DNA of 64,000 nt from Hydrotalea flava (GTDB lineage: Bacteria > Bacteroidota > Bacteroidia > Chitinophagales > Chitinophagaceae): assembly GCF_001623405.1 (NCBI RefSeq), contig NZ_LUHG01000086.1, forward strand, positions 1 through 64,000, read 5' to 3'. How positions within the stretch are numbered: the first letter of the stretch is position 1; each line of letters opens with the position of its first letter. The translations under genes and the position numbers were made by a program. The notes beneath the pieces were generated by a model. It was given only the letters and a program-made list of their open reading frames with translations. It searched no databases and was not told where the DNA came from. Of the stretch, positions 19,221 to 26,583 are shown piece after piece.

Positions 19221-19898
19221 ATGGAAACAGCAGCTAAAAGAATTTTAATTGCAGACGATGAACCCGATATTTTAGAAATTATCAGTTACAATTTAACCAA
19301 AGAAGGATATGCAGTTGCTACTGCCAAAGATGGAGATGAAGCCATAGAAAAAGCCAAATTGGTTAACCCGAATTTAATTATTTTAGATATTATGATGCCG
19401 CATAAAACCGGCATTGAAGTATGTGCTATTTTAAGAGCACAACCACAGTTTCAACATACCCTCATCATTTTTTTGACTGCATTAAGTGATGAACCATCGC
19501 ACATTAAAGGTTTAGAAACCGGCGCAGATGATTATGTAAGCAAACCCATATCGCCCAAAATGCTCATCAGCAGGGTAAATGCGCTGTTTAGAAGGGTACA
19601 AAAAGAAGATGGCAAACCACTGAAAGTGGGGAATATTACCATCGATCCTGTAAAATTTGTGGTTGAAATAGATGGCCGTGAAATAATGCTGGCCAAAAAG
19701 GAATTTGAATTACTGTTTCTGCTGGCAGCTAAACCGGGCAGGGTATTTTTAAGGAATGAAATACTTTCGCAGGTTTGGGGCAATGAAGTAATTGTTGGCG
19801 ACAGAACCATTGATGTGCATATTAGAAAAATCAGGCAAAAGTTAAATTTAGATTGTATTACCACTGTAAAAGGTGTAGGCTATAAATTTGATATATAA
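19221..19898 (+). CDS. OmpR/PhoB-family response regulator
   Basis: The ATG at 19221 gives 225 residues; the longer frame starts at a TTG (19200) inside the promoter-like stretch. The receiver domain (about 6-120) has the acidic pair D12/D13, the phosphoacceptor D56 (LIILDIMMP) and the conserved lysine in DDYVSKPI. The C-terminal winged helix (about 130-225) ends in the recognition-helix region VIVGDRTIDVHIRKIRQKL. It should bind DNA when phosphorylated by the adjacent histidine kinase. Its position ahead of a PhoR-like kinase, a DUF47 protein and a PiT phosphate permease suggests the PhoB role, which is inference from context. Confidence 0.93.
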   Translation: METAAKRILIADDEPDILEIISYNLTKEGYAVATAKDGDEAIEKAKLVNPNLIILDIMMPHKTGIEVCAILRAQPQFQHTLIIFLTALSDEPSHIKGLETGADDYVSKPISPKMLISRVNALFRRVQKEDGKPLKVGNITIDPVKFVVEIDGREIMLAKKEFELLFLLAAKPGRVFLRNEILSQVWGNEVIVGDRTIDVHIRKIRQKLNLDCITTVKGVGYKFDI

Positions 19899-19930
19899 GT
19901 TTACGAACTGAAAATAATTCCTCCCAATGC

Positions 19931-19961
19931 TTGTTATAAAAGTATTTGCTGCTTAGCTTTA
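19931..19961 (+). promoter_or_regulatory. Candidate promoter for the phoR-like kinase
   Basis: TTG at 19931-19933 is followed after 20 bp by TAGCTTTA (19954-19961), then TGC. This matches the Bacteroidota -33 TTG / -7 TAnnTTTG arrangement at correct spacing with one -7 mismatch. It lies in the 78-bp gap between the regulator and the kinase, so the kinase may also be transcribed on its own. Confidence 0.4.
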
Positions 19962-19976
19962 TGCATATTAGCCACT

Positions 19977-21023
19977 ATGTTAGAAACCAAAAATTTATCG
20001 CCCCAGCAACTATCTGCCTTAACCGCATTATTCCTGGCCATTCCTATTGGATTTGCATTTTTTTTAATTGAAAATGTATGGATTGGTGCAGCAGCATTTG
20101 TACTTACTTTTATTGGCAGTTATTATCTCATCGGGTTTGTGCTGGAATCGTTCATTTACCGAAAAATCAAGCTCATTTATAAATTCATTTATCAAACCAA
20201 AGCCAGTAAAAGGGAAGAAACCTATTATAAATATATATTACCACAAAAGGGAATAGATGAGGTACGAGAAGATGTAGAAAAATGGGCAGAACAAAAAAGT
20301 GCTGAAATAGAATTGCTGAAACAAAATGAAGCTTACCGGAAAGAATTTCTTCAAAATTTAGCACATGAATTTAAAACACCCATTTTTGCCATTCAGGGTT
20401 ATGTAGATACTTTATTAAGCGGTGCCATTGAAAATCCGGAAGTCAATAAAAAGTTTTTGGAAAATGCTTCTAAAAATATTGACCGAATGGTAAATTTAGT
20501 GGAAGATTTAGATGAGATCTCGAAATTAGAAAGTGGTGAACAACCCCTATATAAAGAAAATTTTATTATTCAGGATTTAATCAGGGAAGTTTTTGAAGCC
20601 CTTTCCATAAAAACTGCAGCCAAACAAATAAAAACAATCATTAAAAAAGGATGTGAAGCACCCATAATTGTATTTGCCGACAAAGAAAAAATAAGGCAGG
20701 TGCTCAATAACTTAGTGGTAAATGCCACCAAATACGGTAAAAACAATGGTACTATTATAGCCAGTATTTATAAAACCGATGGCATGCATGTTTTAGTTGA
20801 AATTAGTGATGATGGGATTGGCATTGCTGAAGAGCATTTACCTAGAGTATTTGAACGTTTTTACCGAACCGACCGGGGAAGAAGCCGAAATGTAGGCGGC
20901 ACAGGTTTAGGATTAGCCATTTGCAAACACATTATTGAAGCACATGGCCAAACCATACATATAAGAAGCAAAATTGATGTAGGTACATCGGTTGGGTTTA
21001 CCCTCACTACCAAAAGAAATTAA
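19977..21023 (+). CDS. PhoR-like sensor histidine kinase
   Basis: The 348-residue kinase has two membrane segments at about 11-30 and 35-55 with almost no periplasmic loop, then a short linker and the dimerisation helix with H130 in LAHEFKTPIFAIQGYVDTL. The ATPase domain shows N box NLVVNATKYG, G1 box DDGIGIAEEH, F box FERFYR and G2 box GGTGLGLAI. With no sensory domain outside the membrane, it probably reads an intracellular or transporter-coupled signal, as PhoR does. It follows the response regulator by 78 bp and precedes DUF47-PiT, so the pair probably controls phosphate uptake. The gene name is left blank because cognate signals cannot be read from sequence. Confidence 0.92.
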   Translation: MLETKNLSPQQLSALTALFLAIPIGFAFFLIENVWIGAAAFVLTFIGSYYLIGFVLESFIYRKIKLIYKFIYQTKASKREETYYKYILPQKGIDEVREDVEKWAEQKSAEIELLKQNEAYRKEFLQNLAHEFKTPIFAIQGYVDTLLSGAIENPEVNKKFLENASKNIDRMVNLVEDLDEISKLESGEQPLYKENFIIQDLIREVFEALSIKTAAKQIKTIIKKGCEAPIIVFADKEKIRQVLNNLVVNATKYGKNNGTIIASIYKTDGMHVLVEISDDGIGIAEEHLPRVFERFYRTDRGRSRNVGGTGLGLAICKHIIEAHGQTIHIRSKIDVGTSVGFTLTTKRN

Positions 21024-21104
21024 AAAAGCCCCTATGAAAATAAGGGCCGGTCATGAGAAAATCTACTGTACTCTTGTTGCTCTTTAACTATGAACTAAAT
21101 TCTG

Positions 21105-21152
21105 AATGCAAAGTAAACAGCCCAATGTGAAGCCAATGTAAATTCAATGCAA
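21105..21152 (+). repeat. Phased AATGnnA direct repeats, candidate PHO-box-like operator
   Basis: Heptamers AATGTGA (21124-21130), AATGTAA (21135-21141) and AATGCAA (21146-21152) repeat with an exact 11-bp period (7-bp unit, 4-bp spacer). A further AATGCAA lies at 21105-21111, 19 bp before the first. The 7+4 layout is that of PHO boxes bound by tandem PhoB dimers, though the base sequence differs from E. coli. The site is in the 247-bp gap between the kinase and the DUF47 gene, about 119 bp before its ATG. Confidence 0.45.
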
Positions 21153-21245
21153 CCAAATCATTAACATTTTGGAGCCAAAGTTTAAATGGCTGTATTAACA
21201 AATTATTAATTCTTTTTTTTACCCAAGGCTTCAAATCCATAGCTT

Positions 21246-21253
21246 TACTTTTG
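21246..21253 (+). promoter_or_regulatory. Candidate -7 box (TACTTTTG) for DUF47-PiT
   Basis: This is an exact TAnnTTTG match 17 bp before the ATG at 21271. No TTTG is seen at -33, which would fit a promoter needing an activator, but the phased repeats lie about 95 bp further upstream. Confidence 0.4.
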
Positions 21254-21270
21254 TCCAAATTTTTTCGATT

Positions 21271-21918
21271 ATGGGATTAAACACGATTGGCAGGATTTTC
21301 ATGCCCAAAAACAAAATTTTCTACGAACTTTTTGAGCAGGTAGCCGATACCGTTTGTGAGATGGCAGATATGCTTAAAAAAGTGGTAGCAGAACCGGAAC
21401 ATGATAAAAGGGCACCACTTATTAAACAAATTGAAGATTTAGAACATAAAAATGATGACCATACCCACAAAATTTTTACCGAATTAGGCAGAAATTTTAT
21501 AACCCCTTTCGATAGGGAAGACATTCACTATTTGGCCACTGCATTAGATGATATTGCAGATTATATTTATTCCTCTTCCAAAAAAATTAATTTCTACCAT
21601 ATTAACCCTAACGACAGCGGTATCCAAAAAATGGCTGAATTAATTTACCAGGGTTGCAATGAAATTAAAAAAGCAGTATATGGCCTTCGCGATATGAAAG
21701 ATTTGAGAAAAATGACTGAAGCATTGGTAAAAGTAAATTCCATAGAAAATCAGGCCGATGATGTTTTTGATATGAGCATTGAAATGCTTTTTCAGAAAGA
21801 GAATGATGCCAAAGAAGTGATTAAAAAGAGAGAAATTTATCAGGTTTTGGAAATTGCTACTGATAAATGCGAGGATGCGGCCAATGTAATTGAGTCTATT
21901 ATCATCAAATATGCTTAA
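21271..21918 (+). CDS. DUF47 / PhoU-like phosphate transport accessory protein
   Basis: The 215-residue all-helical protein belongs to the DUF47 family, distantly related to PhoU. Visible features are an N-terminal FYELFEQVADTVCEMADML, the central FDREDIHYLATALDDIADYIYSS and the C-terminal EIATDKCEDAANVIESIIIKYA; the acidic, metal-binding E/D pattern is typical. Such proteins are nearly always encoded next to a PiT permease and are thought to regulate it or link it to PhoR. Here the permease follows 47 bp downstream. It is cytoplasmic. The start MGLNTIGRIFMPKNK is normal for the family. Confidence 0.92.
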   Translation: MGLNTIGRIFMPKNKIFYELFEQVADTVCEMADMLKKVVAEPEHDKRAPLIKQIEDLEHKNDDHTHKIFTELGRNFITPFDREDIHYLATALDDIADYIYSSSKKINFYHINPNDSGIQKMAELIYQGCNEIKKAVYGLRDMKDLRKMTEALVKVNSIENQADDVFDMSIEMLFQKENDAKEVIKKREIYQVLEIATDKCEDAANVIESIIIKYA

Positions 21919-21965
21919 TACGCATATTCAGTTTAAACTAAACTTTTTAACAGCAATTAGGAGAT

Positions 21966-22979
21966 ATGATGATTTTATTGGTTACACTTGTTGTACTTGC
22001 GCTGATATTTGATTTTATTAATGGCTTTCATGATGCTGCCAACTCCATTGCCACCATCGTTTCTACAAAAGTACTCACACCTTTACAGGCAGTAGTTTGG
22101 GCAGCCTCTTTTAACTTTATTGCCTATTTTGTTTTTAAAGAACATAAGGTAGCCGGTACTATTGCCAACATCATTGCAGAAAATATAATTAATTTTCATG
22201 TATTAATGGCTGCAACTGTTGCTGCTATTATTTGGAATTTAATTACCTGGTATTTTGGTATCCCCTCCAGCTCATCCCACACTTTAATTGGGGGTTTAGC
22301 CGGTGCGGCCATTGCAGCCGGTGGCGGATTAGATGGCGTAAACAGCAGCCCCATTATCACTGCATTAGTTTTCATGGTACTCTCCCCTATTTTGGGATTA
22401 ATATTTGGTTTTATCATCACCATTATTACTGTTAATGTGGCAAAAAATGCCCGCCCCTCTAAAGCTGAAGGATGGTTTAAACGTTTGCAATTGGTATCAT
22501 CTGGTGCATTAAGCTTAGCGCATGGCGGTGGCGATTCACAAAAAACCATGGGTTTAATTTTAGCCGGTTTATGGTTTTTTGAAAAATCTTCTAACCCAAA
22601 TATTGGTTCTATTCACAATTTTGCCATGCCCGAATGGCTGCCTTTTGCATGTTATACAGCAATAGCTTTGGGTACTTTGTTTGGCGGCTGGCGCATTGTT
22701 AAAACCATGGGTACAAAAATTACAAAGGTTACCCCGTTAGAAGGATTTTGTGCCGAAGGTGGTGGTGCATTAACCATATTTTTAACTACATTTTTTGGCA
22801 TTCCGGTAAGTACTACCCATACCATAACCGGTGCCATTATTGGCGTTGGAGCCACCAAACGCTTAAGTGCAGTGCGCTGGGGGGTCACTATCAATTTAGT
22901 TTGGGCATGGATACTAACCATCCCGGTTTCAGCAGGTATGGCTGCATTGTTCTATTATGGCGCAAATTTTTTATTCTAA
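21966..22979 (+). CDS. PiT-family inorganic phosphate transporter
   Basis: The 337-residue membrane protein has about ten hydrophobic segments. The paired PiT signatures are both present: FDFINGFHDAANSIATIVSTK near the N-terminus and FFGIPVSTTHTITGAIIGVG near the C-terminus. A related SSSSHTLIGGLAGAA lies in the first half. It imports phosphate (usually as a metal-phosphate complex) with protons across the inner membrane. A rare clear Shine-Dalgarno AGGAG (21959-21963) precedes two ATGs; the second (21969) has the better spacing, so the true protein may be one residue shorter. It is co-transcribed with the DUF47 gene. Confidence 0.95.
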   Translation: MMILLVTLVVLALIFDFINGFHDAANSIATIVSTKVLTPLQAVVWAASFNFIAYFVFKEHKVAGTIANIIAENIINFHVLMAATVAAIIWNLITWYFGIPSSSSHTLIGGLAGAAIAAGGGLDGVNSSPIITALVFMVLSPILGLIFGFIITIITVNVAKNARPSKAEGWFKRLQLVSSGALSLAHGGGDSQKTMGLILAGLWFFEKSSNPNIGSIHNFAMPEWLPFACYTAIALGTLFGGWRIVKTMGTKITKVTPLEGFCAEGGGALTIFLTTFFGIPVSTTHTITGAIIGVGATKRLSAVRWGVTINLVWAWILTIPVSAGMAALFYYGANFLF

Positions 22980-23028
22980 CGTTTGCACATAAATTTATAA
23001 GGCTATCTTTCCATATTTATACAATCAG

Positions 23029-23076
23029 GGTATAACTTTATACCGGTTTATATTTCCATTGAAATGAATGGAAATA
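23029..23076. repeat. Two adjacent perfect palindromes upstream of galE
   Basis: A 16-bp dyad (arms GGTATAA and TTATACC, 23029-23035 and 23038-23044) encloses a TAACTTTA -7-like element. Six bases later come 10-bp arms TATTTCCATT (23051-23060) and AATGGAAATA (23067-23076) with a 6-nt loop. Neither is followed by a T tract, so they look more like protein-binding sites or a leader hairpin than a terminator. They lie 53-100 bp before the galE ATG. Confidence 0.4.
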
Positions 23077-23128
23077 ATATTACACAACAGCTTAGTATAA
23101 CTGAGAATCTCAAAATAGTTTGAATAAT

Positions 23129-24160
23129 ATGAAGAAAATATTAGTTACCGGTGGATGCGGCTATATTGGATCACACACCATTGTTGATTTAATTGAAAAC
23201 GGATATGAAGTAATTTCTATTGATGATAATTCAAGATCAAGCATTACTGCTTTAAACGGCATTGAATTGATTACCGGAAAAAAAATAAAAAATTATACAG
23301 TTGATTTGAAGAATTTTGATGAAACACAAGCGGTATTTCAAGAACACCATGATATTACAGGCATTATACATTTTGCAGCTTATAAGGCCGTAAGTGAATC
23401 GGTTGAACAACCTTTGTTTTACTATGAAAACAATCTGTTTTCATTAATCAATCTGCTGAAATGTGTAAAGGAATTTTCTATTCCTTACTTTGTTTTTTCT
23501 TCTTCTTGCACTGTTTATGGTAATCCCGATAGTATACCTGTTACAGAATCTTTTCCCATCAAAAAAGCTGAATCGCCTTATGGAGCTACCAAACAAATGG
23601 GCGAGGATATTGTAAGAGATTGCAGTAATGCCTCTGAAACTGCTTCAATTTTATTACGCTACTTTAATCCGGTAGGTGCCCATCCTTCCAATCATTTGGG
23701 CGAACTGCCCATTGGTAAACCCATGAATCTTGTGCCGGCTATTACCCAAACTGCTATTGGTAAAATACCCAAACTAATGGTGTATGGCAACGATTATCCT
23801 ACACGAGATGGTAGTTGCATCAGAGACTTTATTCATGTATGTGATATTGCACATGCACATACCATTGCTTTGGAATATTTAATTGCTCAAAAAAACAAAA
23901 GTTATTGCGATGTTTTTAATTTAGGCACCGGCAATGGAGTTTCCGTTTTGGAAGCCATACATGCATTTGAAAAAGTAAGTGGTGTTCAATTAAATTATGA
24001 AATTGGCCCAAGAAGGCCGGGCGATGTAGTAGCCATTTATGCCAATAACGAATTAGCAAAAAAAACATTAGGTTGGAACATTCAATACAGCTTAGAAGAT
24101 ATGATGCGCACTGCATGGGCTTGGGAACAAAAACAGCTTACAACAAAAAAAATTAAATAG
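23129..24160 (+). CDS. galE: UDP-glucose 4-epimerase
   Basis: From ATG at 23129 the protein has 343 residues (a TTG at 23120 would add three). It is an extended short-chain dehydrogenase with the NAD-binding loop GGCGYIGSH (G8-G14) and the catalytic Y151-x-x-x-K155 in SPYGATK, preceded by SSSCTVYG. GalE-specific segments include RYFNPVGAH, NLVPAI, DYPTRDGSCIRDFIHVCD and NLGTGNGVSV. It interconverts UDP-glucose and UDP-galactose for surface polysaccharides and galactose use. It is cytoplasmic. No Leloir or glycosyltransferase gene is adjacent. Confidence 0.95.
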   Translation: MKKILVTGGCGYIGSHTIVDLIENGYEVISIDDNSRSSITALNGIELITGKKIKNYTVDLKNFDETQAVFQEHHDITGIIHFAAYKAVSESVEQPLFYYENNLFSLINLLKCVKEFSIPYFVFSSSCTVYGNPDSIPVTESFPIKKAESPYGATKQMGEDIVRDCSNASETASILLRYFNPVGAHPSNHLGELPIGKPMNLVPAITQTAIGKIPKLMVYGNDYPTRDGSCIRDFIHVCDIAHAHTIALEYLIAQKNKSYCDVFNLGTGNGVSVLEAIHAFEKVSGVQLNYEIGPRRPGDVVAIYANNELAKKTLGWNIQYSLEDMMRTAWAWEQKQLTTKKIK

Positions 24161-24253
24161 CACCCGCAAAATCAAACTATTGTACTATTCCGCATTTATT
24201 GAAGTGATAAAAAATTTACGAATTGCAGGTGAAGGGAATAACTTTATGCCTGT

Positions 24254-26509
24254 ATGGATTACTTAAAACAATTCCGCAGTTTTATTAATAGTTATTATGT
24301 TGGCGAAGGGGTAAGAATTACCATTGGCATTTTATTGCCTTCACTTATTGCAGGATATTTTCATGCTTTGCCTATTGGCATTAATATGTCGCTGGGCGCA
24401 TTGGGTATAGCCATTAGCGATAATCCCGGCCCAATTTCCCATCGCAAAAACGGATTTTTAGCCGGAAGTATTATCCTGTTTTTGGTATCGTTAATTATTG
24501 GTTTCGCCAGTCCAATCCACTGGTTATATGGTTTCATATTACCCTTATTGTGTTTTATATTTCCCATGTTAGGTGTTTTTGGAACAAGGGCCGCTTCTAT
24601 TGGAATTGCAGCTTTATTGATTTTAGTATTACAGGCAGAACACCATTACAATAATTGGAGGGATGTTGTAACCGTAAGTTTTTATATTGGAATGGGTGCT
24701 GTTTGGTATAGCCTGTTAAGCCTGGCATTGTATAATCTTCGTCCCTACAAAATCATGCAGCAGGCATTGGGTGAATACCTGGAATCAATAGGCCGATATT
24801 TACGTTTAAAAGGTTCTTTTTTTCAGGATGCAACAAATATAGAGCATACTTACGCACAACTATTGCAATTGCAAACAACCGTTCTGGAAAAACAAAACCT
24901 GACAGCCGAACTAATTTTTAAAACCAGAAATTTTGTAAAAGAATCTACCCCGGTTAGCCGCATTTTAATGATGGCATTTTTAGATGCAACCGATTTACTG
25001 GAAATTTCAATGACTTCGCATCAGGATTATCAGGCATTGCATGCCTATCTTCCTGCACAAAATTTACTAAAAGGTTATGCCAATGCAATTAGCGATCTGG
25101 CAAATTACTTAGATGAAGCGGGTATTGCTTTAAAAAGTAGTACTGCCATTCAATCACCCACTGATTTGAGTGCAACCATTCGTTCACTTAGAAATGAATA
25201 CAGCCAGTTGCATGCTAAAAATATCGCAGCAGATTCTATTCCAATTTTAATCAGCCTGAAACATATTTTAGACAGTATAGAAGCAGTAGCTGGAAGAATA
25301 AAAACGCTCGAATTATATACATCTTACAGAACTAAAATACCCGGTAAAATTTTTCAGGAAACAAATCCTGAAGATTTCATTTCACACCAACGGATATCAT
25401 TTGACGTAGTTTTAGATAATTTAACTTTCCATTCAAATATTTTCAGGCACTCACTCAGAATTGCTTTAGCAGCCCTGGCAGCCTATTTCATAGCGCAATA
25501 TTTTTTACTAGGGCATAGTTACTGGCTTTTATTAACTGTAATTGTAATTTTAAAACCAGCTTATAATCTTACCAAAAAAAGAAATAAAGAAAGATTAACC
25601 GGCACCATCATTGGTGCAATGATTGGTGCAATAGCACTTTACTTTATTCATAACGATACTATTTTATTACTGATACTTTCTGCCAGTATGCTGGTAGCCT
25701 ACAGTTTTATGCGCACCAATTACCGGCTAAGCGTTGTGGCCATTACTTTATATGTTTTATTGCTGTATCATCTTTTAAATTTCAATAATTATCGCTTACT
25801 GATTACAGACCGATTAATTGATACGGCCATTGGTTCTGCCTTAGCTTTCATTTTTAGTTATGTTTTACCTCCGGTTTGGGAAAGTGTTCAATTAGATACC
25901 ATTATAGTGCGGGCTTTAGCCGATACACGTAATTATTTTAAAGCTTTAAATGAAATTTTTACAGGAAGGGCAACATACAACAAGGCAGATATGCGCCTTT
26001 CCAGAAAAAAAAGTTGGGTTGCAATAGCCAATGTTTCAGACAGCTTTAACAGAATGCTATCTGAACCTAAAAATCAGCAACATCACCTTACACAAATACA
26101 CCAATTAGTGGTGTTGTTGCATATTACCAATGCGCATTTGGCTACCCTAAATTTTTATGCGGAGCAACTATCCAACCAATATATCACACCTGAATTAAAC
26201 GATATCGGAATATTGATTGAACAATATTTTGATAGCGGCATTCAGCAATTGCAATCTGATAAAATAATTGAGCAAACAGATTTTTCAAATAAAATCATTC
26301 AAACAACCATCGAGCAAAAAATTAATGATTTATTGCAAATAAGAGCCAATGAAATTAATGCCGGACAATTAAATAGTGAAACCAGACCATATCTTTCTAC
26401 CTTAAAATCAATTACCGATCAGTATTATTTTATACACAATGTTTCCTATGATATTGCTAAAATTACCGATAAGCTTATTGCATATCATAAAAATAAACCC
26501 TCCGAATAA
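24254..26509 (+). CDS. FUSC-family inner-membrane protein (YccS/YhfK-like)
   Basis: The 751-residue protein has two clusters of hydrophobic segments (about 20-165 and 400-545), each followed by a cytoplasmic helical region. This two-fold plan is that of fusaric acid resistance/YccS proteins and aromatic-acid exporters. The second membrane block contains FRHSLRIALAALAAYF and LTGTIIGAMIGAIALYF, typical of FUSC. A transport role is inferred; the substrate is unknown, and no periplasmic adaptor or outer-membrane partner lies nearby, unlike AaeAB-type systems. A TAACTTTA element (24239-24246) with TTTA 20 bp before it may be the promoter. The stop codon lies inside the loop of a terminator hairpin. 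Confidence 0.85.
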   Translation: MDYLKQFRSFINSYYVGEGVRITIGILLPSLIAGYFHALPIGINMSLGALGIAISDNPGPISHRKNGFLAGSIILFLVSLIIGFASPIHWLYGFILPLLCFIFPMLGVFGTRAASIGIAALLILVLQAEHHYNNWRDVVTVSFYIGMGAVWYSLLSLALYNLRPYKIMQQALGEYLESIGRYLRLKGSFFQDATNIEHTYAQLLQLQTTVLEKQNLTAELIFKTRNFVKESTPVSRILMMAFLDATDLLEISMTSHQDYQALHAYLPAQNLLKGYANAISDLANYLDEAGIALKSSTAIQSPTDLSATIRSLRNEYSQLHAKNIAADSIPILISLKHILDSIEAVAGRIKTLELYTSYRTKIPGKIFQETNPEDFISHQRISFDVVLDNLTFHSNIFRHSLRIALAALAAYFIAQYFLLGHSYWLLLTVIVILKPAYNLTKKRNKERLTGTIIGAMIGAIALYFIHNDTILLLILSASMLVAYSFMRTNYRLSVVAITLYVLLLYHLLNFNNYRLLITDRLIDTAIGSALAFIFSYVLPPVWESVQLDTIIVRALADTRNYFKALNEIFTGRATYNKADMRLSRKKSWVAIANVSDSFNRMLSEPKNQQHHLTQIHQLVVLLHITNAHLATLNFYAEQLSNQYITPELNDIGILIEQYFDSGIQQLQSDKIIEQTDFSNKIIQTTIEQKINDLLQIRANEINAGQLNSETRPYLSTLKSITDQYYFIHNVSYDIAKITDKLIAYHKNKPSE

Positions 26510-26519
26510 AAGAGGGTTT
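26495..26519. terminator. Bidirectional terminator between FUSC gene and korA
   Basis: The stem AAACCCTC / GAGGGTTT (26495-26502 and 26512-26519) has a 9-nt loop holding the FUSC stop codon. T-rich runs follow on both strands, so it can serve both convergent genes. Confidence 0.8.
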
Positions 26520-26583
26520 TGGTTTTTGATACAGGATTAAGAGAGGGGGATTAAAAATTTTATTTTTTATATATTTATAAAAT

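Noticed and set aside
21028-21047. GCCCCTA / TAAGGGC hairpin after the phoR-like gene
   Set aside because: One mismatch, and the T run follows only on the minus strand, where no gene would use it; not followed by T on the plus strand.
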